In this document: in pieces, positions 55,541-63,633 of the stretch
Position numbering within the stretch: position 1 is the stretch's first letter
Layout: each line of letters opens with the position of its first letter
Assembly: GCF_046298265.1 (NCBI RefSeq)
Contig: NZ_JBKAHK010000002.1
Location: 845,549-909,548, forward strand
DNA: 64,000 nt
DNA from: Gillisia xinjiangensis
GTDB lineage: Bacteria; Bacteroidota; Bacteroidia; Flavobacteriales; Flavobacteriaceae
Direction of reading: 5' to 3'
The notes under the pieces: generated by a model
What the model was told of the DNA's origin: nothing
Database searches by the model: none
Seen by the model: only the letters and a program-made list of their open reading frames with translations
Program-made: the position numbers and the translations under genes

Positions 55541-56677
55541 ATGCGTAAAATAATTCTCTCCATACTTGGAGTTTTACTTGTAATAGCTGCTGTTTTTGGA
55601 GCCAAGGCCATCATAGACAGCAATACCGTAGAACGACCACCTATAAACAAAACAGTTAAAACTGTTTTTGTAGATACAGTTCAAAATCGAACAGTACCTA
55701 TAATTATTCCTGCAAATGGTGCCGTTACGGCCCTAAATAAAACAGAACTTTTTTCAGAAGTAGAAGGCATTTTTAGAAATAGCAGTAAACCATTCAGGGC
55801 AGGGCAAACATACAGGCGCGGTCAGGTTCTTTTGAATATAGATGGTTCAGAATTTGCTGCCAATGTACGTGCGGCCAGGAGTGAACTTTATAATAGCATT
55901 ACGGCCATTATGCCCGATCTGAGGCTTGACTATCCTGAATTATACCCGAAATGGGAGAAATATCTCAATAATTTTGATGTAAACCGTAATCTGGCACCAT
56001 TGCCGGAAACCGAATCCAATCAGGAAAAATATTTTATCGCTGGCAGGGGGATTGTTTCGGCTTATTACAATATAAAAAACCTGGAGGCCCGGTTAAATAA
56101 GTTTTCAATTATTGCGCCTTATAACGGGGTTTTAACGGAAGCTTTGGTAACAGAAGGTTCCTTGGTTCGTCCCGGACAAAAACTGGGAGAATTTATAGAC
56201 CCATCAGAATTTGAGCTGGAGGTAGCAATCCGAAAATCCTTCAGTGATTTGCTTAAAATAGGTGAAAAGGTGACGTTGTCCAACCTTGAAAATACTCAAA
56301 CATTCAAAGGAACTGTAAGTCGTGTAAACAGTCGTATAGATCAGGCTTCACAAACCATTCAGGTTTTTATAAATGTTAAAGACCCGGAAGTAAAGGAAGG
56401 AATGTACCTGGAAGCCAGGCTTGAAGCACGAAGTGTGGAAAATGCCATTGAAATCCCGCGGGAGTTGTTGGTAGATCAATCTAAAGTTTACGTAGTGAAT
56501 GAAGGTTTGCTTAATCTTGTTCCGGTTACTCCGGTTTATTTCGCTTCAGAAAAAGTAGTTATTCAGGGGCTTGAAGATGGTGCTAAATTGGTTTCATCTC
56601 CGGTTCCGGGAGCTTATCCGGGAATGGAGGTGGCGATAAGCGAAAGTCCAAATTCAGTTAAATCCCGGAAAAATTGA
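55541..56677 (+). CDS. RND efflux periplasmic adaptor subunit
   Basis: 378 residues: N-terminal anchor (about 4-24), a lipoyl half-motif, an alpha hairpin (about 100-180) and a C-terminal beta-barrel (KDPEVKEGMYLEARLEA, GLEDGAKLVSSPV). It is the membrane-fusion protein of the tripartite pump completed by the next two genes. Its stop overlaps the start of the permease (TTGA). Confidence 0.92.
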   Translation: MRKIILSILGVLLVIAAVFGAKAIIDSNTVERPPINKTVKTVFVDTVQNRTVPIIIPANGAVTALNKTELFSEVEGIFRNSSKPFRAGQTYRRGQVLLNIDGSEFAANVRAARSELYNSITAIMPDLRLDYPELYPKWEKYLNNFDVNRNLAPLPETESNQEKYFIAGRGIVSAYYNIKNLEARLNKFSIIAPYNGVLTEALVTEGSLVRPGQKLGEFIDPSEFELEVAIRKSFSDLLKIGEKVTLSNLENTQTFKGTVSRVNSRIDQASQTIQVFINVKDPEVKEGMYLEARLEARSVENAIEIPRELLVDQSKVYVVNEGLLNLVPVTPVYFASEKVVIQGLEDGAKLVSSPVPGAYPGMEVAISESPNSVKSRKN

Positions 56678-59600
56678 GAAAAATAATAAGTTATTTTATA
56701 AAGTATGAAGTTGCGGTAAATGTTGTGGTTTTTGCTTTTGTTATCTTTGGAGTCGTTGGGATATTCAATATGAAGTCTTCCTTTTTTCCCCTGGAAGATT
56801 CCCGTATCATAAATATAAATGTAGCCTACCCGGGGTCTTCCCCCGAAGAAATTGAAGAGGGTATTATCCTTAAAATTGAAGACAATTTAAAGGGTTTAAT
56901 TGGAATAGACAGGGTAACTTCTGTAGCGCGTGAAAGCGGAGGCTCCATAACCGTTGAAATTGAGCAGGGAGAAAATATCGATGTGATTCTTTCTGAAGTA
57001 AAAAATGCGGTAGACCGGGTTCCCAATTTCCCTACAGGGATGGAGCCGCTTGTAGTCGCTAAGCAGGAGTTTGTGCGCCCTACAATTAGCTTTGCTGTAA
57101 GTGGAGAAAATATACCCCTTACAACGCTAAAACAAATAAGCCAGCAAATTGAGAATGATATGCGGGCCATAGATGGGGTTTCTCAAATTGAAATTTCTGG
57201 TTATCCTGAAGAAGAAATTGAGATAGCGGTTAGACAGGATGATCTACTTGCCTTTAACCTCACCTTTGAAGAGGTGGCCGCGACAGTTTCTAATGCAAAT
57301 ATCCTCACCACTGGAGGAACTATAAAAACCTATGCTGAAGATTATCTCATAAGGGCCAATAACCGTGCTTATTTTGGTGATGCTTTAAACGATCTTGTTG
57401 TGCGGGCAAATCCTTCCGGACAAACTATCAGGTTAAGGGATATTGCTGTGGTTAGAGATCGTTTTTCTGAAACTCCAAATGCCTTATTCTTTAACGGGAA
57501 TATGGCGGTAAATGTTCAAATAAGCAATACCAATAATGAAGATCTGCTTTCTACAGCCGATAAGGTTAATGAGTATATTACCTCTTTCAATGAAAAGAAT
57601 TCCAATATCCGGTTGGATGTGGTGAGTGATTCTTCAATTACATTAAATCAGCGTACACAACTGCTTCTGGAAAACGGATTTATTGGGATTTTGTTGGTAT
57701 TGCTGTTCCTTTCCTTCTTTTTGAATACCCGTCTTGCCTTCTGGGTTGCTTTCGGTTTGCCGGTAGCTTTCCTTGGAATGTTCATTTTTGCAGCGCAATT
57801 CGGTGTGACTATTAATGTGCTGTCATTATTTGGTATGATCATCGTTATTGGGATCCTGGTAGATGACGGGATAGTAATTTCAGAAAATATTTACCAGCAT
57901 TACGAGAAGGGTAAAAATCCGGTTCGTGCGGCTATCGACGGTACTATGGAAGTTGTGCCGCCGGTTATTTCAGCTATAATAACCACCGTTTTGGCTTTTG
58001 GTACATTTTTGTTTCTGGACAGCCGGATAGGAGAATTCTTTGCTGAAGTTTCTACGGTGGTTATTTTAACCTTAATTGTTTCCTTAATAGAGGCATTTAT
58101 TATTCTTCCGGCACATATCGCGCACTCCAAAGCTTTGGTGCGCGATTCGAAAGTTAAAAAGAAAAGCAGGACAGATAAGGTTTTTGAAAAACTGAGAGGA
58201 TTTAACAGGACCGGAGATAAAATTATGGTCTATATGCGGGATAAAACATACAGTCCGGCCTTAAGGTTTATTTTGAGACAGCCTGTAATGAGTCTTTCCA
58301 TTATATTGGTACTGCTAATCCTCACCGTAGGAGCAATAGGAGGGGGATGGATACGTGTTACCTTATTTCCCAGTATTGCCAGTGACAGGGTTTCTATTGA
58401 TTTATTGATGGCAGAGGGAACCAATCCGGCTAAAACCGATTCTATTATTAGCCTTGTGGAAGCAGCAGCCTGGAGAGTAAATGATGACTTTACAGAGCGA
58501 CAAACAGGAAATAAAGCTGTGGTTGAAAACATTATTAAACGCGTAGGTCCCGGGAATAATAAAGCTTCCCTGCAGGTGAATTTACTCCCCGGTGAAGAAA
58601 GGGATTTTGCATCCCCAGATATTACCAATGCGATCCGGGAAGAGGTAGGGCCTGTCTTTGGAGTTGAAAGTCTCACCTTCGGATCTGGAGGGAATTTTGG
58701 AGGAAGTCCTGTTTCAGTCTCTCTTTTGGGTAATAATATAAAAGAACTGGAAGCGGCAAAGGAAGAATTAAAGGTGATATTTGAAAATAATACCCTGCTC
58801 AAAGATGTTACAGATAATGACCCTAAAGGCATCAAGGAAATAGATATCAAATTAAAGCAAAACGCATACGCTTTGGGGCTGGACCTTAGCAATGTGATGC
58901 GACAAATTAGAAATGCCTTTTTTGGAACCCAGGCACAACGTTTCCAGCGTGGGCAGGATGAAGTTAGAGTTTGGGTACGTTATAATCTTGAAGAGCGATC
59001 TTCTATCACCAAACTGGATGATTACAGGATCGTTACACCTTCCGGAACACGGGTTCCCTTCAGGGAGATTGCAGATTATGAAATTATAAGAGGAACTGAA
59101 TCAATAAGCCACCTGAACGGATTACGTGAAATTAGAGTAAGTGCAGATATGGAAGATCCCAACGGAAGTGCTACTGATATTCTTTTTGATGTGCAAAATA
59201 ATATAATGCCGAACCTTCTGAATAAATATCCATCGCTTTCTGTTTCTTATGAAGGACAAAACAGGGAAGGAGAAAAACTTTCGAATTCAGCTAAAAAAGT
59301 ACTTCCTATTGTGTTGTTCTTAATTTACGCTACAATTGCGTTTACTTTCAGAAGTTATAGTCAGCCTTTGTTGCTAATGCTTTTAATTCCATTCAGTATA
59401 ATTGGGGTAGCCTGGGGACACTGGATCCATGGATTTCCCATCAATTTTCTTTCGGCCCTGGGAATCATTGCTCTCATTGGAATTATGGTGAATGACGGAC
59501 TGGTATTGATTGGGAAATTTAATAATTACCTTGTGGAAGGTATGAAATTTGAAAACGCGCTTTATGAAGCAGGAAGGTCCAGATTTAGAGCGATTTTCCT

Positions 59601-59874
59601 TACATCCCTTACAACCATTGCCGGACTTGCACCCCTTATATTCGAAAAAAGCAGGCAGGCACAATTCCTTAAACCTATGGCGATTTCGATTGCTTATGGA
59701 ATAGGAATTGCCACAGTTTTAACTCTGTTGCTGCTACCTTTATTTCTTGCATTAAGCAATTATTTCAAGGTGGGGGCCATTTGGCTTGCTACCGGAAAAA
59801 AAGTGGAAAATGAAAATGTAGAAAGAGCGATTAAAGAACAAAAAGAAGAAGAAGCTCATGCAGATAATACATAA
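56674..59874 (+). CDS. RND efflux permease (AcrB/HAE-like)
   Basis: 1066 residues with twelve membrane helices and two large periplasmic loops, the duplicated RND layout. Helix 4 retains the paired aspartates Asp397-Asp398 (GILVDDGIVISENIYQH) of proton relay. The corresponding second-half helix reads IGIMVNDGLVLIGK, lacking the Lys of AcrB, as in many Bacteroidota relatives. The start is TTG at 56674, overlapping the adaptor stop by 4 bases; no nearby ATG preserves helix 1. The substrate is unknown. Confidence 0.93.
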   Translation: MRKIISYFIKYEVAVNVVVFAFVIFGVVGIFNMKSSFFPLEDSRIININVAYPGSSPEEIEEGIILKIEDNLKGLIGIDRVTSVARESGGSITVEIEQGENIDVILSEVKNAVDRVPNFPTGMEPLVVAKQEFVRPTISFAVSGENIPLTTLKQISQQIENDMRAIDGVSQIEISGYPEEEIEIAVRQDDLLAFNLTFEEVAATVSNANILTTGGTIKTYAEDYLIRANNRAYFGDALNDLVVRANPSGQTIRLRDIAVVRDRFSETPNALFFNGNMAVNVQISNTNNEDLLSTADKVNEYITSFNEKNSNIRLDVVSDSSITLNQRTQLLLENGFIGILLVLLFLSFFLNTRLAFWVAFGLPVAFLGMFIFAAQFGVTINVLSLFGMIIVIGILVDDGIVISENIYQHYEKGKNPVRAAIDGTMEVVPPVISAIITTVLAFGTFLFLDSRIGEFFAEVSTVVILTLIVSLIEAFIILPAHIAHSKALVRDSKVKKKSRTDKVFEKLRGFNRTGDKIMVYMRDKTYSPALRFILRQPVMSLSIILVLLILTVGAIGGGWIRVTLFPSIASDRVSIDLLMAEGTNPAKTDSIISLVEAAAWRVNDDFTERQTGNKAVVENIIKRVGPGNNKASLQVNLLPGEERDFASPDITNAIREEVGPVFGVESLTFGSGGNFGGSPVSVSLLGNNIKELEAAKEELKVIFENNTLLKDVTDNDPKGIKEIDIKLKQNAYALGLDLSNVMRQIRNAFFGTQAQRFQRGQDEVRVWVRYNLEERSSITKLDDYRIVTPSGTRVPFREIADYEIIRGTESISHLNGLREIRVSADMEDPNGSATDILFDVQNNIMPNLLNKYPSLSVSYEGQNREGEKLSNSAKKVLPIVLFLIYATIAFTFRSYSQPLLLMLLIPFSIIGVAWGHWIHGFPINFLSALGIIALIGIMVNDGLVLIGKFNNYLVEGMKFENALYEAGRSRFRAIFLTSLTTIAGLAPLIFEKSRQAQFLKPMAISIAYGIGIATVLTLLLLPLFLALSNYFKVGAIWLATGKKVENENVERAIKEQKEEEAHADNT

Positions 59875-61186
59875 ATCCTTACTTTTCCTCTTCCTTTTTT
59901 ACCTGGGAGGCAGCTTTGCACAAACAAGAATTATAAGTAAGGAAGAAGCAATCGTAAAAACACTTGAAAACAATTACGGAATCAAGATTTCTCAAAATAA
60001 TGTCGAGATCGCCGATAATAATCAGGATATTTTAAATTCGGGATATCTTCCTTCTATAACTGGAGTGGCTGGCGCGAATTACAATATTGAAGATATTAAT
60101 GCCACTTTACAGGGAGGAGATGAAAGAGATGTTGAGGGAGCTAAAACAAACCGATACAATGCTTCTATAAACCTAAATTATACCTTGTTTGACGGTTTGG
60201 GGAGATGGTATAACTTTAAACAACTTAAGGAGCAGTACAATCTCACAACTCTGGATGCAAGGGAAACCATAGAAAATACGATCCTGCAATTGCTAACGGT
60301 TTATTTTGAGGTGGCACGGCTTACAGAAAATGTAGATGTTCTGGAAGAAACTCTTGAAATTTCCAGGGACCGGATAATCCGGGCGCAGTATCAATTTGAA
60401 TTTGGACAAAGCAACAGGCTTGCCGTATTAAATGCAGAGGTTGATGTTAATAATGACAGTATTAATCTTTTAAACGTGCAACAGCAACTGGATAATGCCA
60501 GACGGGATCTGAATGTAATTGTCAATGATCAGGAAATTCCCCTGGATGCATTCCTGGTAGATACAACCGTAGCATTTATACCTAAGCTACAGCTGGAATC
60601 CTATCTTTCAGAAGCAAAAATGAATAATGTTTCCCTGCTTCGTGCAGAAAGTACGATCTCAATATCAGAATATGCTTTGAAAGTAAGTAAATCCGGATAT
60701 TTGCCTACTGTAAATCTCAACGGTTCGTATGGATGGAATACAGCAAGTTTACCTTCCACTTCCTTTGCACAAACTAGCACCACTTTAGGTTATGCCGCAG
60801 GCTTGAGTTTGAGCTGGGATATTTTTGATGGAGGAGCTTCAATTACCAACGTAAGAAATTCTAAGGTGAGGCTTGAAAACGAGGAATATATTAAAAAGCA
60901 AATAATTCTCGAGGTGAACAGGGATATCGCCAACGCTTTGGGGAATTATGAAAACAAGCGTTATATCTTTGAAGTGCAGGAAAATAATGTGGTAACCAAT
61001 CAAAACAACTTTGAACGCACAGAGGAGCAGTTTAAAATAGGTCAGATAACCTCCATAGAATTCCGGCAGGCACAAATCAATTTACTCAATGCCAGAACCA
61101 GTAAAAATCTTGCTAAATACGATGCGAAATTAGCCGAAATACAATTGCTGCAGCTTACAGGGCAACTTCTTAACGTTGAATTTTGA
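59858..61186 (+). CDS. TolC family outer membrane channel of the RND pump
   Basis: 442 residues with a signal peptide (MQIIHKSLLFLFLFYLGG, cleavage after SFAQ) and the outer membrane efflux protein repeat: TLENNYGIKISQNNVEIAD, LNYTLFDGLGRWYNF and LSLSWDIFDGGASITNV. The ATG overlaps the permease gene by 17 bases, which implies coupled translation. It completes the adaptor-permease-channel set. Confidence 0.92.
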   Translation: MQIIHKSLLFLFLFYLGGSFAQTRIISKEEAIVKTLENNYGIKISQNNVEIADNNQDILNSGYLPSITGVAGANYNIEDINATLQGGDERDVEGAKTNRYNASINLNYTLFDGLGRWYNFKQLKEQYNLTTLDARETIENTILQLLTVYFEVARLTENVDVLEETLEISRDRIIRAQYQFEFGQSNRLAVLNAEVDVNNDSINLLNVQQQLDNARRDLNVIVNDQEIPLDAFLVDTTVAFIPKLQLESYLSEAKMNNVSLLRAESTISISEYALKVSKSGYLPTVNLNGSYGWNTASLPSTSFAQTSTTLGYAAGLSLSWDIFDGGASITNVRNSKVRLENEEYIKKQIILEVNRDIANALGNYENKRYIFEVQENNVVTNQNNFERTEEQFKIGQITSIEFRQAQINLLNARTSKNLAKYDAKLAEIQLLQLTGQLLNVEF

Positions 61187-61210
61187 TAGGTTTACCTAAT
61201 CTAAGAACAG

Positions 61211-61393
61211 ATGAATGAACATGTATTCCAATGCCCGTATTGCTGGGAAGAAATTTCAATGCTGCTGGATGCATCGGTAAGCTCGCAAGCCTACATTGAA
61301 GATTGCGAGGTTTGTTGTAATCCCATAGAGGTTTATGTGCGATTTGAGGGAAATGAGGTGATAGAGTTTTCAGCAAACAGCATCGAACAGTAA
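61211..61393 (+). CDS. CPXCG-motif small cysteine-rich protein
   Basis: 60 residues. The pairs Cys8-x2-Cys11 (CPYC) and Cys32-x2-Cys35 (CEVC), with an extra Cys36, should bind one zinc ion. The end EVYVRFEGNEVIEF is a small strand pair. It belongs to the family annotated as CPXCG motif-containing cysteine-rich protein, widespread and of unknown function. It starts 24 bases after the TolC gene and may be read from that operon. Confidence 0.85.
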   Translation: MNEHVFQCPYCWEEISMLLDASVSSQAYIEDCEVCCNPIEVYVRFEGNEVIEFSANSIEQ

Positions 61394-61567
61394 TTTTTTA
61401 TGCTGAATCATATTTTTGAACAGTTCAGAAATTTCAAATTTATAGAGAACCGTCACCTAATAATTTGAAAATCAAAGCCGTGTTTGCAGGATCGATTTGG
61501 ATGCATTTTTTCTAAGTGGCTGATAAAAGTATCCAGCTAATAAAAAATTAATTTTTTGAAATTTTCC

Positions 61568-61598
61568 TTTGCAAAAGAGGAATTCTATTGTATATTTG
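61568..61598 (+). promoter_or_regulatory. promoter of the initiator tRNA gene (Bacteroidota type)
   Basis: TTTG (61568-61571), 19 bases, then TATATTTG (61591-61598): an exact match to TTTG-N19-TAnnTTTG. The mature tRNA begins 74 bases further on, so the precursor carries a 5' leader. Confidence 0.8.
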
Positions 61599-61672
61599 CA
61601 CTCCAATAACGAAGAAAGCTTTTAAGCGAGTAAGGTTATTTGTAAACTTGACAATTTAGATTAAAGATATAT

Positions 61673-61745
<73 letters not shown>

Positions 61746-61752
61746 CTAAGAA

Positions 61753-61795
61753 GCCGAAACCCTCAGTAAACACTGGGGGTTTCGGCATTTTTATG
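61753..61795 (+). terminator. terminator after tRNA-fMet
   Basis: GCCGAAACCC pairs with GGGTTTCGGC, with an inner TCAGT/ACTGG extension and a 4-base loop, followed by a T run. It begins 8 bases after the tRNA. Confidence 0.9.
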
Positions 61796-61804
61796 TATTT
61801 ACCC

Positions 61805-61891
61805 GGGTCAATATTGGGTCAAGCGACATCTACAAAAGCTTTTATTCAATTGATATTCAGTATCTTGCGGAAATGAAATTGGATCAAGCGA
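61805..61891. repeat. short direct repeats beside the tRNA
   Basis: GGGTCAA occurs at 61805-61811 and 61816-61822. The longer TGGGTCAAGCGA (61815-61826) recurs as TGGATCAAGCGA (61880-61891). Directly repeated motifs beside a tRNA 3' end may be remnants of integrase arm-binding sites. No coding content is recognised here. Confidence 0.5.
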
Positions 61892-61952
61892 ACTCATAAA
61901 TTAGAATCATTATTTGCCAATAAAATTGCTTAAATTTAAAAATAGGTAAATT

Positions 61953-62008
61953 CATTATTCACATATAAAAGAAATAAATGCAATAGTGCATTTATCAGTA
62001 CGTTACCC
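61953..62008. other. attC-like recombination site upstream of cassette A (degenerate)
   Basis: ATAAATGCA (61974-61982) pairs with TGCATTTAT (61987-61995) around ATAG, which would be the L''/L' arms. Six bases later comes GTTACCC (62002-62008), the R' core and cassette boundary. ACATATAAAA at 61961-61970 also occurs in the next site. The expected R'' core is not recognisable (it reads about ATTATTC), so the upstream cassette may be lost. Confidence 0.55.
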
Positions 62009-62681
62009 AACATTTAAAAAACCGTAATATGAAGAAAATACTATTAATGACATTTTTACTTCTTCAATTCAGCTTATATTCTCAAAATACTTCACACTGG
62101 AATATTGGAATTGAATTTTCTATTGATAACATATCCTTTTCAGATGATATAGATGGAAAAGATTATATTCTCACGGAAGGCTCTTCTACTGGATATGAAG
62201 GGATAGATTATAACCAAAACAATTACACTTTAGGCCTCACCACCAGACACTTCTTTGGAGAGAAATTGGGTATATCCTCTGGAATTTTATATTCTAATAA
62301 GGACTTTACAGGAGCCTACACTTGCGTAGTGTGTAATGCATTTACTTCGCCCACTCCGGAAATTATCGAGCAAAGGTTTTTGGTTGTTCCTGTTTCAATT
62401 TTTTATTCCTTGCTGCCAGGCAAACTAAAACCAATTTTAGAAAGCGGATTTAAAAATAATTTTGAAATACAGAATAATGCGCAGGGAAAAAGTAAAGGGT
62501 ATTTTTTAGAAGCTTTCATAGAAGCTTCAATAAATTATGAATTTACAGAAAACTTAATTGCAGGGATTGGATATAATTATCAAACAACTCTAACTGATTT
62601 ATATAAGTCGGATGGGTATAATTTGAGAACCAGTGCTTTTTTGTTCCAAATAAATTACGCTTTAAAATAACGTTGGGTAAC
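62002..62681. repeat. 10-bp inverted repeat flanking cassette A
   Basis: GTTACCCAAC (62002-62011) and its exact reverse complement GTTGGGTAAC (62672-62681) bracket the beta-barrel gene. In integron terms the left copy is the cassette start (G^TTACCC) and GGGTAAC on the right is its own R'' core. Confidence 0.75.
62029..62670 (+). CDS. outer membrane beta-barrel protein carried on cassette A
   Basis: 213 residues with a signal peptide (MKKILLMTFLLLQFSLYSQ) and a small barrel of about eight amphipathic strands (HWNIGIEFSIDNISF, NYTLGLTTRHFFGEKLG, NLIAGIGYNYQTTL, final AFLFQINYALK). A CVVC pair sits in a loop near residue 103. It resembles the generic outer membrane beta-barrel families of Bacteroidota. 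The gene almost fills the space between the inverted repeats, with the stop codon one base before the right repeat. The function is unknown. Confidence 0.78.
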   Translation: MKKILLMTFLLLQFSLYSQNTSHWNIGIEFSIDNISFSDDIDGKDYILTEGSSTGYEGIDYNQNNYTLGLTTRHFFGEKLGISSGILYSNKDFTGAYTCVVCNAFTSPTPEIIEQRFLVVPVSIFYSLLPGKLKPILESGFKNNFEIQNNAQGKSKGYFLEAFIEASINYEFTENLIAGIGYNYQTTLTDLYKSDGYNLRTSAFLFQINYALK

Positions 62682-62803
62682 AACATATAAAAACAATGCT
62701 CAAACCTGTCTCGAATCGAAAATCCGTGCTCACTTGCTTAGCGAATTGTCCTGCGGACAATCACGCTGGCCAGCTCGCACAGTTTTTATTCGGGACGTTG
62801 TGC
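62675..62803. other. attC-like recombination site between cassettes A and B
   Basis: 129 bases. The order is R'' GGGTAAC (62675-62681), 5-base spacer AACAT, L'' ATAAAAAC (62687-62694), a central foldable region with TTGTCC-TGC-GGACAA (62746-62760), L' GTTTTTAT (62782-62789, exact complement of L''), a 7-base spacer, and R' GTTGTGC (62797-62803). The order, spacing and length agree with integron attC sites. The cores deviate from strict RYYYAAC/GTTRRRY but keep the invariant AAC and GTT. Confidence 0.7.
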
Positions 62804-63325
62804 GTAATGCAAATTAATAATTAATGAAAAACTTATATACTATGAAAATTTTTAGAATTTTAATCTTGTTTTCTATCACATTTTTGATAAGCTGTAGTGG
62901 AAATGATGAATCTTTTTCCAGTGAAAATAAAATTATAGAAATAAGAAACTATACTATAGAAGTCCCAGACAATTTTAAATTAATAGAAGAACAAGGTTAT
63001 GATTCCTATGTTGGAAAAATTCAAGGCTCAGGAATAATAATTTCTTTTGACTATGGAATTTACACACGCAAAGAGGAAAATATTTCAGATGAGGATTATG
63101 AGGTGCGCGATGATATATTTGATGGATATTCTAAACAATTATTAATCGCTAACAATCCTGAGATAAATAATACATCAGTTCATATAGCCTTAATTGATCA
63201 AGATGCCGAAAATATATTTTCAAAAGCGCCCTTAAAAATGTGGAGTGAAAATCTTACGGCAAATAAACAGGATTTGGTAGTCAAAATTTTCGAATCCCTG
63301 AAAGGAAATTAGCACTACGCACAAC
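62797..63325. repeat. 14-bp inverted repeat flanking cassette B
   Basis: GTTGTGCGTAATGC (62797-62810) and GCACTACGCACAAC (63312-63325) are reverse complements with one mismatch. They bracket the lipoprotein gene. The left copy is the cassette boundary and the right copy contains the R'' core GCACAAC. Confidence 0.8.
62842..63312 (+). CDS. small secreted lipoprotein carried on cassette B
   Basis: 156 residues from the ATG at 62842, giving a lipoprotein leader MKIFRILILFSITFLISCSG with the modified Cys at residue 18. The ATG at 62824 would add six residues. The mature domain (NYTIEVPDNFKLIEEQGYDS and a final VVKIFESLKGN) has alternating strands and helices and vaguely recalls PsbP/DcrB-like folds, but I do not recognise the family. 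The last base of the stop codon is the first base of the right inverted repeat. Confidence 0.7.
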   Translation: MKIFRILILFSITFLISCSGNDESFSSENKIIEIRNYTIEVPDNFKLIEEQGYDSYVGKIQGSGIIISFDYGIYTRKEENISDEDYEVRDDIFDGYSKQLLIANNPEINNTSVHIALIDQDAENIFSKAPLKMWSENLTANKQDLVVKIFESLKGN

Positions 63326-63418
63326 AACATATCCTATGAAAAGCAATAATCTTGTCTCTCAAAATTAATATTTTATTTTCTCTTATTTCATTCCTTATAA
63401 ATTTTTAGAGCGTTAAAT
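63312..63418. other. partial attC-like site after cassette B
   Basis: R'' GCACAAC (63319-63325) is followed by the same 5-base spacer AACAT as in the previous site. A clear L''/L' pair is not found. GTTAAAT at 63412-63418 fits GTTRRRY and could be R', giving a 100-base site, but without arms the call is weak. The site may be damaged by later insertion. Confidence 0.4.
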
Positions 63419-63454
63419 TCTTAATGAAGCTTTGCTTCAGTGAGAATTTAATGC
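63410..63454. repeat. long hairpin with 21-base arms
   Basis: Bases 63410-63430 and 63434-63454 are inverted repeats (17 of 21 positions pair by Watson-Crick rules) around TTT, ending in GAAGC-TTT-GCTTC. It lies between the cassette region and the IS110-type transposase. It could be a terminator for transcripts entering from either side or an element end. Confidence 0.7.
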
Positions 63455-63633
63455 AAAAATAACCCGCTCAGCATCCTATTTGTGGTCACTTGACTTAAAG
63501 AAGCGCCACCAGCATCGCTATGATTGGTTAAATAAACCCATCCACTTGCTAAAAAATGTGATCCAGAATGGCCACCTATGTTGTTTTGTGGTATGGGCTT
63601 TTAATATTTTGAGCTTAGTCATTGATTTATATT
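63455..63633. other. untranslated region downstream of the IS110-type transposase
   Basis: No supported gene; together with 63313-63454 it forms a gap of 321 bases. A 64-codon frame on the plus strand (63480-63674) overlaps the transposase end and looks non-coding. In IS110/IS1111 elements the untranslated ends carry the element boundary and a structured (bridge) RNA, so this stretch probably includes the element's end. I could not place the exact boundary. Confidence 0.4.

Noticed and set aside
58230..58892. 220-codon open frame on the minus strand within the RND permease
   Set aside because: Fully inside a certain gene in the opposite direction, with no recognisable domain or start signal.
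61753..61795. Structured non-coding RNA after the tRNA
   Set aside because: The hairpin has a simple stem-loop and T run placed directly after the tRNA, so a terminator explains it.
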